Shown: positions 54,201 to 63,076, counted from the stretch's first letter. The stretch is DNA of 64,000 bases from Vibrio lentus (GCF_030409755.1 NZ_JAUFQE010000001.1:1488001-1552000); one strand, 5' to 3'. Notes: a model not told the origin generated them from the letters alone. Made by a program: numbers and translations.

Positions 54201-54335
54201 GGTCTGTTGTTCTCATTACCCGTTGTACTTTTGGTGATTCCTGCAATGTATGCGTTGTTCTTTTCTAAAGGCTCGGTTTCGAGAACTAAGGACGGTTTGC
54301 ATGTCGAGAACACGTTAAACGCTAAGGAGTCCTGA
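51273..54335 (+). CDS. RND multidrug efflux permease
   Basis: This 1020-residue inner-membrane pump has the HAE1 (AcrB-like) plan: twelve spans and two large periplasmic loops. The proton-relay aspartates Asp401-Asp402 in GIIVDDSVII correspond to the AcrB Asp407-Asp408 pair. The start PDVAMDTAEIETSYPGATAQDIELN is typical. It exports toxic compounds using proton motive force with the adaptor encoded upstream. No TolC-type channel is in the operon. A hairpin at 54425 follows. The divergent two-component system probably controls it. Confidence 0.94.
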   Translation: MNFLAYFANRQFLARIITVMVLLTGVMSLMQLNLQEYPDVAMDTAEIETSYPGATAQDIELNITNPIEKELRSVDGIAYFSSESSEGRSFIEVEYLPGEDAAVILRDIQQAVDRVGSLPKDIDSPPVVTQQKTSSLDVYHFGVSLSDSNTDPASLQHYAYQLEKRINNLGGVGSIKLSGFNEREFWVEVDPEKARRYQVAFNDVSTAIEQHNLSQSGGFVESWSQEQKIVTMTKVASTGDVSNIVIKALDSGQVVRVSDVATVIDTFARATEDPFLSGKPAVVFSITNSGSADVITTIDSIKALLDRESERIGDQFIFQTSLDLGKDMGEKFSIVATNGAIGLVLVLLILSMILQRRVAFWVSVSIPFCVFGVMMVLPIMGLNLDSITLAALLLVIGIIVDDSVIIAESIFQEKEAGKKGVDAAVSGTSKVIKPLMASLVTTALVFIPMMFIPGTMGKAVAVIPITVIAALVFSFIECTLTLPAHLSSAKESNSKTQEKDRFEWISNRYCSLLNLALNYKKSVIALAIVGFAVSGYLVSSLKVDIFPTEAGKYIEVYTEVKAGTPLSKVRDAHQSIEQAIESLPETELVSYELIYSSPVSQGIINLTNFDQRTRSAEQIITALNEELAALSDDMFIKFSIDAGGPPPGDPVEVRVLGGTESERNQTVDLVMAWLKDYQGVTSINHSEALKDPQLNIVPQYHWLAKYNLTVSDLSNALRVGFDGNSVTSTWLGDQEVDIRVVLDEQFRDIEKLKTTKIYTTDGQQVPLSRLATVEQIEIPRLIKHYNGEREVTVSAALSDESISPVALSDELITDLIGQYPSSVTISVGGEAESTNETMSGFMVVFPVAMVAIYFVLAVMFNSLLQPLLIMAVIPFAIMASLMALVVHMQPMSLFGLIGVLGMTGVVVNNSLVLINRINELRIEGLNAIDAVTQAAVSRLRPIVMTSLTTVAGLLPLAYGLGGTDVFMGPMSLTLGYGLLFSLPVVLLVIPAMYALFFSKGSVSRTKDGLHVENTLNAKES

Positions 54336-54424
54336 AGCGTGGTTTTGTGACCCGTTGTGCAATAACTCATTTAACTTGAAATCGGTTCGATTAGGTATGC
54401 CATTTCATTTAAATAACAGGTTAT

Positions 54425-54448
54425 AGTGTCGCAAAAATTAGCGACACT
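54425..54448 (+). terminator. Terminator-like inverted repeat
   Basis: Perfect 8-bp arms AGTGTCGC (54425-54432) and GCGACACT (54441-54448) enclose an 8-nt loop, followed by TATTGTTCTT. It could end the RND operon; the T-tail is weak. Confidence 0.5.
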
Positions 54449-54529
54449 TATTGTTCTTAGAGGTGAATAGCTCAGAACACTAAAGTGAAGCTTCTAACAA
54501 TATTACACACACAACATATAGGTTTAGCA

Positions 54530-55966
54530 ATGACGCTTAAAAGCTTGGCATGCACCATCAGCGCAGTTCTACTGGCAGGCTGTGGTTCGACAGTCGCGAC
54601 GCAAACATACAATGCCGATCTGATCATCACCAATGGACAGGTTCTAACAATCAACTCTGAAATGGATGTGATTGAAGATGGTGTGGTAGTGGTAAAAGAC
54701 GACCAGATCATCGCAGTGGGCAATGAGGATTTGATTACTCAGTACCGTGCTGAAAAGGTGATTGATGCTCAAGATGGGATCGTTATGCCGGGCATGGTGA
54801 ACGCGCACAACCATCTTCCTATGATTGCATTTCGTGGCTTAGGCGAAGAGGGCATTTCGAATCGTCTGTTTGCTTACTTCTTCCCACTCGAAGCCGAAAA
54901 GCTAAGCCGTGAACTGATTTACAACGCAACTAAGCTTGGCTCTATTGAATTGGCACAAAGCGGTGTAACTACTTATGCCGACATGTATTACCACATGGAC
55001 GAAATGGCCAAGGCGACCAAAGAAGTTGGCCTGCGTGCAGTGCTTGGCGAGACGGTGATTAAGTTCCCAGTGGTCGATGCTAAAGAACCTTACGGCGGAA
55101 TTGAATATGCCAAAGGTTTTATCGAGCAGTACAAAAACGATGAGTTAATCACACCCGCTTATGCGCCACATGCGGTGTACACCGTGAGCAAAGACAAGCT
55201 GCAAGAAATCAATAAACTGTCGGCTCAATACGATGTACCCGTGTTGATTCATGTTGCTGAATTCCCGAACGAAGAAAAGCGCATCAAAGACGAAACCAAA
55301 GCGACATCGCCAGTTGAATACATGGATGAAATTGGAGTGCTGGACGAGCGCGTAGTGATTGCTCACGGTATCCACCTTTCAGAGAATGACCAAAAGCTAT
55401 TAAAACAGGCTGATGCGGGTATCTCATACAATCCAATGGCGAACGCCAAAGGTGCGACAGGAATAGCTCCTGCGTGGGAGATGTACCGTGCTGATATGCG
55501 TATTGGTTTGGGAACCGATGGCCCAATGAGCTCTAACCAAGTCGATATCATGCGTACCCTAAGTTACGCTGCCAACATGCAACGTTTAAAGCATTCTGAC
55601 CGTACCATTATGATCCCTGAGCAAGTGATTGAGATGGCGACATTAGGTGGCGCAAAAGCTCTACACATGGAAGACCAAATCGGTTCTCTTGAAGCCGGTA
55701 AAAAAGCGGATATCGTGATTGTAGAAACACAATCAGCGAACATGATGCCAAGCTACGACCCATACGCGACACTGGTTTATCAAGCGAACCCAAGCAATAT
55801 CGACACCACCATCGTTAACGGCCAAATCGTAATGGAAAACAGAGTGATGCAGACGGTTCAACTGGATGAAATCCGCCAAAGCGTCGATGAATTTGAAGCT
55901 GATATTAAAACCTTTGCCAAAGAGCTTTCTAAGAAGGCGATCAAGTCGAAGAGCTTGATGGATTAG
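54530..55966 (+). CDS. Lipoprotein amidohydrolase (ATZ/TRZ deaminase family)
   Basis: This is a 478-residue protein from the ATG at 54530, which alone gives a clean lipoprotein signal (MTLKSLACTISAVLLAGC, lipobox LAGC). An in-frame GTG at 54485 would add 15 residues. It is an amidohydrolase of the ATZ/TRZ type. Metal ligands are visible in VNAHNHLP, HVAEF (third His), AHGIHL and GTDGPMSSNQVD. These enzymes deaminate adenosine, guanine or S-adenosylhomocysteine-like compounds in the cytosol, so an envelope copy is odd. It sits between the efflux operon and another amidohydrolase with which it converges across a terminator. Substrate inferred only. Confidence 0.85.
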   Translation: MTLKSLACTISAVLLAGCGSTVATQTYNADLIITNGQVLTINSEMDVIEDGVVVVKDDQIIAVGNEDLITQYRAEKVIDAQDGIVMPGMVNAHNHLPMIAFRGLGEEGISNRLFAYFFPLEAEKLSRELIYNATKLGSIELAQSGVTTYADMYYHMDEMAKATKEVGLRAVLGETVIKFPVVDAKEPYGGIEYAKGFIEQYKNDELITPAYAPHAVYTVSKDKLQEINKLSAQYDVPVLIHVAEFPNEEKRIKDETKATSPVEYMDEIGVLDERVVIAHGIHLSENDQKLLKQADAGISYNPMANAKGATGIAPAWEMYRADMRIGLGTDGPMSSNQVDIMRTLSYAANMQRLKHSDRTIMIPEQVIEMATLGGAKALHMEDQIGSLEAGKKADIVIVETQSANMMPSYDPYATLVYQANPSNIDTTIVNGQIVMENRVMQTVQLDEIRQSVDEFEADIKTFAKELSKKAIKSKSLMD

Positions 55967-56002
55967 GACGTAAACCTAGTTCTAAAATCGAAAAGAATGA
56001 AC

Positions 56003-56029
56003 AAGGCCGACGTAATGTCGGCCTTTTTT
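56003..56029 (+). terminator. Rho-independent terminator
   Basis: A 9-bp stem AAGGCCGAC with GTCGGCCTT (56003-56011 with 56017-56025) is followed by a T-run, between the two convergent amidohydrolase genes. Confidence 0.88.
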
Positions 56030-56058
56030 GTTTTCTGAGAATGCAAAATATAGAAACT

Positions 56059-57420
56059 CTAGTTATTCATCGCCAGCTTACCGAGCTTCATGGCGGCAGC
56101 ATGGTGGCGGTGCATCAACTGTTCCATGTCTACGCCAATAACGGCACCATCATTAACTCGCCATTTTCCGGCTACCATCACTTTATCGGCTTGTTGAGCA
56201 CCACAAAGTAGCAGTGCTGCCAGTGGATCGTGGCTGCCAGAGAAACGAATGTCATCGATCTTGAACATGGCGATGTCGGCTTGTTTACCAACCTCTAGCG
56301 TTCCAATGTCGGTTCTACCCATTGCGGCGGCAGAGCCTGACGTTGCCCAGCGCAGTGCGTCGAAGTGTGAAACATTGGCAGAGCCATATTGCAGGCGCTG
56401 TAGATACATCGCCATACGCACTTCGGCAATCATATTTGAGCCGTCATTGGAGGCCGAGCCATCGACACCTAAGCCGACTTTCACGCCAGCGGCTTCGAGG
56501 TCGTTGTTCTTACAAATACCGGAAGCCAACATCATGTTTGAGGTTGGGCAGTGGCTGATACCAATTCCCGCTTTACCCAAGCGCTTGATCTCTTCTGGAT
56601 TGAAGTGAATACCATGTGCAAGCCAAGTGCGTTCATTCAGCCAGCCGACATCTTCTAGGTAATCAACAGGGCGCAGGCCAAACTTCTCGATGCAGAAGTC
56701 CTCTTCATCGAGTGTTTCGCATAGATGAGTGTGCATCATCACGTTCTCACGCTCACTGATCTTAGCGGTCTCTTTCATTAGATCGGTGGTGACTGAGAAC
56801 GGCGAACAAGGCGCGAGCGCGATTTGAACCATCGCGCCTTCATCACGCTGGTGGTAGTCACGAATCAAGCGTTGGCTGTCATCAATGATAGTCTGTTCGG
56901 TTTGAATGGTGTGTCGTGGAGGCAGCCCACCTTCATCTTCCCCTAAGCTCATTGAGCCTCGCGTAAATATCGCTCTCACGCCCAATTTCTCTGCCGCCTC
57001 GACTTGTAAATCGATGGCGTGTTCTAGTCCGTTTGGCAGCAAGTAATGATGGTCTGACGCTGTGGTACAGCCCGACATCATTAACTCGACCAGAGCTAAC
57101 TCTGTAGCAAGGCTCATCATCTCAGAGTCGAGGTTGGCCCAAACAGGGTAGAGGCTTTGTAGCCAATGGAAGAGCTCTTTATTGAGTGCGCCGGGGTAGG
57201 CACGCGTTAGGGTTTGATAGAAGTGATGGTGCGCATTGATAAGCCCTGGAGTTACAACATGACGAGAGGCATCGACGCTGTAATCTACGGGTAAGGTTGG
57301 CTCTTTGTGTTTGCCAACCAGCTCAATGATTTTATTACCTTTAATGACAATACCGCCTTCTGCATCAGCGAGTGAGCCAGTGTAGATTGCGAGAGGATTC
57401 TTAATCCAGATGGTTTCCAT
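56059..57420 (-). CDS. 8-oxoguanine deaminase-like amidohydrolase
   Basis: This 453-residue cytosolic amidohydrolase has metal-binding His in INAHHHFYQ, then HTHLCET, AHGIHF and GLGVDGSASND. It resembles 8-oxoguanine deaminase and related guanine-type deaminases. 8-oxoguanine deaminase converts 8-oxoguanine to urate, which would feed the UraH/UraD/PuuE steps encoded a few kb away. It shares a cluster with two nucleobase permeases on the same strand. Substrate assignment rests on family similarity and context. Confidence 0.85.
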   Translation of the reverse strand: METIWIKNPLAIYTGSLADAEGGIVIKGNKIIELVGKHKEPTLPVDYSVDASRHVVTPGLINAHHHFYQTLTRAYPGALNKELFHWLQSLYPVWANLDSEMMSLATELALVELMMSGCTTASDHHYLLPNGLEHAIDLQVEAAEKLGVRAIFTRGSMSLGEDEGGLPPRHTIQTEQTIIDDSQRLIRDYHQRDEGAMVQIALAPCSPFSVTTDLMKETAKISERENVMMHTHLCETLDEEDFCIEKFGLRPVDYLEDVGWLNERTWLAHGIHFNPEEIKRLGKAGIGISHCPTSNMMLASGICKNNDLEAAGVKVGLGVDGSASNDGSNMIAEVRMAMYLQRLQYGSANVSHFDALRWATSGSAAAMGRTDIGTLEVGKQADIAMFKIDDIRFSGSHDPLAALLLCGAQQADKVMVAGKWRVNDGAVIGVDMEQLMHRHHAAAMKLGKLAMNN

Positions 57421-57579
57421 TCATAGTAGTCCTTAGCCATCTCAGCCTTTTCAGGGAAGAGGGTCTTTGTTGGTATTTGCTGTTGATAGATAAATTCGAA
57501 TCAGGGGCGTTAAAACGTTCAATGTTCTAATCATTCCCTGATTCTGTGAAAATCGGATTTACGTTAGTCAGTGAACCAG

Positions 57580-59031
57580 TTAGTTCGCTTTGGGCTCAGG
57601 GTTTTCTGAAGCCGCTTGAACGTCTGCTTCTGTACTTGCTTGTTGAATCTCTAATTGCTCGTCTGAGTGTCGTTCTTCTTCAGCTTGTTCTTTCATTTCT
57701 AACTCAACTTGTGCTTGGCTCTCGGCTAACGCTTCTTGCTCTTCTGCTCGTGAAGATTTCGGCAACACAAGGTTTAGCAGAACCGTCATGATGGTGCCTG
57801 TTGTAATGCCAGAGTGAAGGAAATTCGCCAAATCATGTGGCAAGTGTTGCAGCAATCGTGGTTCGAAAGTGACGGCCAAACCAGACGCCAAACCTACACA
57901 GATTACCAAGGCATTTCGCTTAGTGTCTGCGGCTTTGATCAACATGCGGATACCTGCGTAAGCGATCATACCGAACATTACGAAGCCCACACCACCCAAA
58001 ACAGGTTTCGGAATCGTGACGGCAATAGCGGCTAATTTCGGGAATAAACCACCTAAAATTAGCAAACCACCAGTTGCAGCCACTACATATCGACTTGCTA
58101 CACCTGTGATACCTACAATGCCGACGTTTTGGCTGAACGACGCCAATGGCATTACCGTTAAAATCGAAGATAAGGTACTACCAAGTCCATCGCCCAACAG
58201 ACCACGTTTTAAGTCTTTTCCGCTGACTTGGGTTTGGCAGTTGTTGCCTAGTGCCATGAAATCGCCCGTAGCTTCGGCGATAACCACGATGTACACCAAG
58301 CTCATACTGATGATGGCACTCGCAGAAAAGGTAAAGCCATATTTGAAGGGTTCAGGTCCGCCAACCCAAGCGGCAGAGCTGATTTGCTCAAGGTCGACCA
58401 TGCCGAGTGATAGCGCCACAATGTAGCCGCCCGCTAAACCAATCACGATGGCTGAAGCGGCAACCGCGCCTTTACAGTAAACTGATACGCCAACCACAAT
58501 CCCCAAAGAGATCAGTGCTAGAAACAGCTTTGGTAGCGTGGCGAATTGTTCCGTGTTGGCAGGGGAGTCTCCGACCCAATTCATGGCAACCGGTAAAATG
58601 GTTAAGCCGATTAGGGTAACCACCACACCACTTACCACGGTTGGGAACAGCTTGCGAACCTTGTCCATATAGAAGCTGGCACCAATTACTACAAATGAGC
58701 CGATAAGCGCTGAGCCCATGATCGCGGCGACACCGCCTTCGTTGCCGATTGAAATGGCGACGCCCAAAAAGGCAAAGCTCGAACCCATCACAACGGGCAG
58801 CCGAATACCAATAGGACCAAAGCCAAGACACTGAGCGACGGTCACAATACCTGACGCCAATAGCGCCGCATTGATCAGCGAAACGATCTCTGTGTTAGGC
58901 AGGCCAATTGAAGCACCAACAATAAGGGGAACAGCAACGATGCCACCAATTGAGGCGAGCATGTGTTGCAATGCGAGTAGAAGGGTTAAGCCGTGAGGCG
59001 GTCTTTCATTTAGGGTGTACAGAAGTTTCAT
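57580..59031 (-). CDS. NCS2 nucleobase permease (urate/xanthine type)
   Basis: This 483-residue membrane transporter has about 14 spans and opens with the NCS2 segment LALQHMLASIGGIVAVPLIVGASIGLP. The central ASFSQNVGIVGITGVASRYV region matches the urate/xanthine branch of the family, so a substrate in the urate/xanthine class is likely. It carries a 50-residue charged C-terminal tail very rich in Glu, Gln and Ala that is longer than usual. A TTGA tandem repeat lies 172 bp upstream of its start. It sits among purine catabolism genes. Confidence 0.9.
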   Translation of the reverse strand: MKLLYTLNERPPHGLTLLLALQHMLASIGGIVAVPLIVGASIGLPNTEIVSLINAALLASGIVTVAQCLGFGPIGIRLPVVMGSSFAFLGVAISIGNEGGVAAIMGSALIGSFVVIGASFYMDKVRKLFPTVVSGVVVTLIGLTILPVAMNWVGDSPANTEQFATLPKLFLALISLGIVVGVSVYCKGAVAASAIVIGLAGGYIVALSLGMVDLEQISSAAWVGGPEPFKYGFTFSASAIISMSLVYIVVIAEATGDFMALGNNCQTQVSGKDLKRGLLGDGLGSTLSSILTVMPLASFSQNVGIVGITGVASRYVVAATGGLLILGGLFPKLAAIAVTIPKPVLGGVGFVMFGMIAYAGIRMLIKAADTKRNALVICVGLASGLAVTFEPRLLQHLPHDLANFLHSGITTGTIMTVLLNLVLPKSSRAEEQEALAESQAQVELEMKEQAEEERHSDEQLEIQQASTEADVQAASENPEPKAN

Positions 59032-59200
59032 TTGATATTCCTCTGCCTGCGTTTCCGTTTACAGACGATTGGCGGTCAAATAATGACTTCTACAAACTGC
59101 GTAGGGTCATAAAAAAGGTGCACTAACCGAGCGGAATGCGTCTGCGATCCGCTGATTAGCACAATTAGCTTTTTCTTAAAAATGCTGTCGGTAGCATGTG

Positions 59201-59233
<33 letters not shown>

Positions 59234-59274
59234 CTTGGCCTGCGAACAAGCCAAGCGATAGTTACGTTTGGTGA

Positions 59275-60618
59275 TTAACCGATGAACACCAGCTTCGCGA
59301 CAAAAATCGCGGCTAGGAAGTACATCGAAATCGAGACGTCTTTTGTTTTACCTGTCGCCAGTTTCAACACGGTGTAGGTAATGAAACCCAGTGCGATACC
59401 ATTCGCGATAGAGAATGTCAGGGGCATCATTAACGCCGTAATAGCTGCGGGTGCGCCGTTGGTGAAGTCTTTCCAGTCCACGTGTTGCATGCTGCTCATC
59501 ATTACGAAAGCGACATAAATCAACGCGCCAGAAGTAGCGTAAGCGGGGATCATGCCTGCAAGTGGAGATAGGAAAATCGCCGCTAAGAACAACACACCAA
59601 CCACAATCGCTGATAAGCCAGTTCGTGCGCCGGCTGCAACGCCCGCTGCACTTTCTACATAACTGGTTACTGGCGGACAACCCACACACGCACCTGCCAC
59701 ACTTGAGATACTGTCGGCTTTAAGCGCTTTGCTCAGGCCTTCGATCTTGCCCGTTTCTGGGTTGGTTAGGTTTGCACGCTCAGCCACGCCCATCAAAGTA
59801 CCCGCGGTATCGAACATGTTTACAAAAAGGAAAGCCAAGATAACGCTGATCATTGAAACATCAAGCGCGCCCATGATGTCCATTTTTAGGAACGTAGGCG
59901 CTAAGCTTGGTGGCGCTGCGAAGAAGCCGTTGTAATGCACTAAGCCAAGCATCATGCCAACCAGAGTGACACTCAAAATACCGATCAACACCGCACCAAA
60001 AACCTTGCGTTCACTCAGAACCGCGATGATCAAGAATGCGATAGCGGCCAGTAGCGCTTCAGGTTTAGTGAAGTCACCTAGTGATACCAGTGTTGCTGGG
60101 TTTTCGACGACGATACCCGCTGTTTTAAGACCAATTAGGCCTAAGAACAAACCAACACCCGCAGTCATGGAGTAACGCAGACTCACTGGGATACTTTCAA
60201 TGATCCATTGGCGGACTTTGTAGAAACTCATCCCGACGAACAAGATACCGGAGATAAACACCGCACCCAGTGCGACTTCCCAGCTATAACCCATTTCGCT
60301 TACTACCGTGAACGAGAAGAAGGCGTTTAAGCCCATGCCCGGTGCAAGGCCGACAGGCCAGTTGGCAAATAAGCCCATTAACAAACAACCGATCGCGGCA
60401 CCAATACAGGTAGCGACGAATACCGCTCCTGCATCCATGCCAGAAGCAGCCATTATTTGTGGGTTAACGAAGATAATGTAAGCCATGGTAGCGAAGGTGG
60501 TGACACCGCCGACCAACTCATTTTTTACGCTGCTTCCGTGGGCCTTAATTTTAAAGAGTTTCTCTAAAAATCCGTTATTCGCATCTTGGTTGAGTATTTC
60601 TGTTTTACTCTCACTCAT
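59275..60618 (-). CDS. NCS2 AzgA-like purine permease
   Basis: This is a 447-residue membrane transporter from the ATG at 60618, which has GGA upstream; an ATG ten codons earlier is less good. AzgA-like features include GGVTTFATMAYIIFVNPQIM near the start and GLAPGMGLNAFFSF. This branch takes up hypoxanthine, guanine or adenine. The second purine permease in the cluster belongs to the UraA/XanP-like branch, so the pair gives different specificity. It lies downstream of uraH on the same strand, separated by 246 bp. Confidence 0.92.
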   Translation of the reverse strand: MSESKTEILNQDANNGFLEKLFKIKAHGSSVKNELVGGVTTFATMAYIIFVNPQIMAASGMDAGAVFVATCIGAAIGCLLMGLFANWPVGLAPGMGLNAFFSFTVVSEMGYSWEVALGAVFISGILFVGMSFYKVRQWIIESIPVSLRYSMTAGVGLFLGLIGLKTAGIVVENPATLVSLGDFTKPEALLAAIAFLIIAVLSERKVFGAVLIGILSVTLVGMMLGLVHYNGFFAAPPSLAPTFLKMDIMGALDVSMISVILAFLFVNMFDTAGTLMGVAERANLTNPETGKIEGLSKALKADSISSVAGACVGCPPVTSYVESAAGVAAGARTGLSAIVVGVLFLAAIFLSPLAGMIPAYATSGALIYVAFVMMSSMQHVDWKDFTNGAPAAITALMMPLTFSIANGIALGFITYTVLKLATGKTKDVSISMYFLAAIFVAKLVFIG

Positions 60619-60864
60619 GTCAGCAAGTCCTTTTATGTTGTGATCCATTTATTGAATACAGCGAGATTTCAATATTAAGTTTTAAGGTTTTTCCTAGCCG
60701 CTATTTCTTTAGTTATCTGTTGTTTAGTCATCAACTCTCTAACTATTAACGTTGTTAGTATTTTTATATGAGCGTGCTTAATGAGCGCGCATCATTTTAG
60801 ATGCACGCACGAATCTGTTTATTATTCGATGGTTGAGCCTAGTTCGAAGTTCTAGGAGACGGGA

Positions 60865-61218
60865 CTAACTGCCCCGATAGGTTGAGAAACTGTAAGGCGA
60901 GACGAGAAGAGGAACATGATAATGCGCTTCTGGATCATCTAAGCCGAAACGAATAACCACATCATCTAGGAAAGGCACACCATCCAATTCCACACCTTTG
61001 CTTTTGTAGTAATCCGCAACGTAGAACACCAATTGATATTTCCCTGGTCGGAAATCATTCCCTGCCAGAATCGGCGCATCGGTTCGGCCATCGGAGTTCG
61101 TGATTATCGTCGCCAACTTTTCTGTTGAGTCTTCATTGACCTTATAAAGCTCTACCTTGATCTCTGCACCCGGTAAGCCGTGAGTCGTGTCTAATACGTG
61201 TGTTGTTAGTCTTCCCAT
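60865..61218 (-). CDS. uraH: 5-hydroxyisourate hydrolase
   Basis: This 117-residue transthyretin-related enzyme hydrolyses 5-hydroxyisourate to OHCU, the step after urate oxidation. The N-terminal GRLTTHVLDTTHGLPG contains catalytic His7, and the C-terminus is the invariant YRGS. It is at the far left of a divergent promoter region shared with puuE-uraD-alc. A degenerate TTGTATACAA-like site (CTGTACACAA) lies 108 bp upstream. Confidence 0.96.
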   Translation of the reverse strand: MGRLTTHVLDTTHGLPGAEIKVELYKVNEDSTEKLATIITNSDGRTDAPILAGNDFRPGKYQLVFYVADYYKSKGVELDGVPFLDDVVIRFGLDDPEAHYHVPLLVSPYSFSTYRGS

Positions 61219-61616
61219 AGTCCTTTAATAGCGCTTTTGGCGCTCCTCTGTTCCGTGGTTTATCTGTCTGCTTCGACCTTGCAAAGAATGCAACTGGTCA
61301 CTTTGTTATCACTAACTATGTACGAACTGTACACAATTAGTAAAGCTAATTGTTGTAAAAATGTTAACCATTGTGTCGTTTTTTCTGACTTTATAGATCT
61401 TGATTATCGTTTTTTGGTGAGCTTGTGTTTCATTAAGTTATTGTTTTTAAGTGAAAATGGTGTGTAAATTTAACTTGAATAACAAAATCTTTACATTGAG
61501 ATAAATAATTGTATACAATAAATGTACAGGGGTAAGGTTGCTTTGTTTATCGAGAATCCATTTGGTGACTCACTTAAAGAGCGGCTAAGCCAACCACTTA
61601 TGTTAGGAGTACTTGG
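61219..61616. promoter_or_regulatory. Divergent uraH/puuE promoter region with operators
   Basis: This 398-bp region holds ATTGTATACAAT at 61508-61519, a perfect 12-bp palindrome identical to the gcl site. It overlaps a plausible puuE promoter with -35 TTTACA at 61490 and -10 TACAAT at 61514, 18-bp spacing. A further TGTACA palindrome follows at 61523. A degenerate copy CTGTACACAA (8 of 10) lies at 61327-61336, nearer uraH. A small open frame at 61237-61467 is not judged real. Confidence 0.7.
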
Positions 61617-62537
61617 ATGAATAAGGATTATTCAAGAAATTTGATCGGTTACGGAGCTAACCCTCCAAACCCTCAATGGCCAGGTAATGCGCGCGTCGCG
61701 GTTTCTTTTGTATTGAACTATGAAGAGGGCGGTGAGCGTTGTTTGTTACATGGAGACGACGAGTCTGAAGCCTTTCTTTCAGAGATCCCGTCAGCACAGC
61801 CGATCAAAGGCGAACGTCACATCAGCATGGAATCCATCTATGAATATGGTAGCCGTGTAGGTGTGTGGCGTGTTCTTCGCTTGTTCGATGAATATGAAAT
61901 CCCACTGACCGTATTTGCTGTCGCAATGGCGATTGAGCGTCACCCAGACGTTGCTAAAGCCATGGTCGAAGCGGGGCACGAAATCTGTAGTCACGGTTAC
62001 CGCTGGATCGACTATCAATACATTGATGAGTCTGAAGAGCGCGACCACATGACCAAAGCGATTGAGATCATCCAACAAGTGACGGGTCAACGACCACAAG
62101 GTTGGTATACCGGTCGTACAGGGCCGAACACTCGTCGTTTAGTCGCAGAAGAAGGTGGCTTCCTTTACGACTCAGATGCCTATGACGATGACCTGCCTTA
62201 TTGGCACACCGAAACCGGTCATCCACAACTGGTGATCCCTTACACACTTGATGTAAACGATATGCGCTTCTCAACCGCGCAAGGTTTCAACTCGGGTGAG
62301 CAGTTCTTCCAATATCTAAAAGACACGTTTGACACCCTTTATATGGAAGGTGAAACCGCACCGAAAATGATGTCGGTTGGGCTGCATTGTCGTCTTATTG
62401 GTCGTCCCGGTCGAATTGCTGCATTAAGACGTTTCTTAGATTACGTAAAACAGCATGACAGCGTGTGGCTATGTCGTCGAATCGATATCGCGAACCACTG
62501 GCACCAACATCACCCATACAACGAACAACAAAATTAG
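61617..62537 (+). CDS. puuE: Allantoinase PuuE (polysaccharide-deacetylase fold)
   Basis: This 306-residue enzyme hydrolyses allantoin to allantoate. It has the NodB-like barrel of the metal-independent or alternative allantoinase PuuE, with typical motifs IGYGANPPNPQWPG, VSFVLNYEEGGE and GHEICSHGYRWIDYQ. It follows AGGAG by 7 nt. Two more urate-degrading genes follow directly. The perfect palindrome at 61508 is 97 bp upstream. It differs from the AllB amidohydrolase-type enzymes. Confidence 0.94.
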   Translation: MNKDYSRNLIGYGANPPNPQWPGNARVAVSFVLNYEEGGERCLLHGDDESEAFLSEIPSAQPIKGERHISMESIYEYGSRVGVWRVLRLFDEYEIPLTVFAVAMAIERHPDVAKAMVEAGHEICSHGYRWIDYQYIDESEERDHMTKAIEIIQQVTGQRPQGWYTGRTGPNTRRLVAEEGGFLYDSDAYDDDLPYWHTETGHPQLVIPYTLDVNDMRFSTAQGFNSGEQFFQYLKDTFDTLYMEGETAPKMMSVGLHCRLIGRPGRIAALRRFLDYVKQHDSVWLCRRIDIANHWHQHHPYNEQQN

Positions 62538-62560
62538 AACGAACAGCAAGGAGGCTTAAC

Positions 62561-63076
62561 GTGACTGAATTTCGATCTTGCCAACCAACAACCATGAACC
62601 GCGATACCTTTGTCGCGCACTTTGCTGATGTTTACGAACACAGCCCATGGGTTGCTGAAGCGGTGTATGACCAAGGTTTGAATGCCGAAGACGACCATAT
62701 CGAGAATCTTCATCTAAAAATGGCATCAACCTTGTTAAATGCCGATCAAGGCAAACAGTTGGCTTTGATCAACGCTCACCCAGATTTAGCGGGCAGAGCA
62801 GCAGTAAATGGCGAACTCACCGAGTCGTCGACCAAAGAACAAGCGGGGGCGGGCATTGACCAATGCAGCGCCGAAGAATTTGAAAAATTCACTTCTTACA
62901 ACAACAGCTACAAAAGTCGCTTCAATTTCCCTTTTATCATGGCGGTGAAGGGTGCCAATCGTTACCAAATTCTTGAGTCGTTCGAGATGCGATTAGGAAA
63001 TGATAGTGAAACTGAGTTTGCTACGGCGATTCAAGAGATCAACAAGATCGCGATGTTTCGTCTCTGGGATATGTAA
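62561..63076 (+). CDS. uraD: OHCU decarboxylase
   Basis: This is a 171-residue enzyme with a GTG start at 62561, chosen for its AAGGAGG 6 nt upstream; a longer frame overlaps puuE. The OHCU decarboxylase motifs are HPDLAGRAA, SSTKEQAGAGI and FNFPFIMAVKG. It decarboxylates OHCU to (S)-allantoin, linking UraH to PuuE. It lies 23 nt after puuE. Confidence 0.94.
   Translation: MTEFRSCQPTTMNRDTFVAHFADVYEHSPWVAEAVYDQGLNAEDDHIENLHLKMASTLLNADQGKQLALINAHPDLAGRAAVNGELTESSTKEQAGAGIDQCSAEEFEKFTSYNNSYKSRFNFPFIMAVKGANRYQILESFEMRLGNDSETEFATAIQEINKIAMFRLWDM

Noticed and set aside
61237..61467. 76-residue frame in the uraH/puuE divergent region
   Set aside because: No ribosome site, hydrophobic low-complexity content, and it overlaps the operator region.
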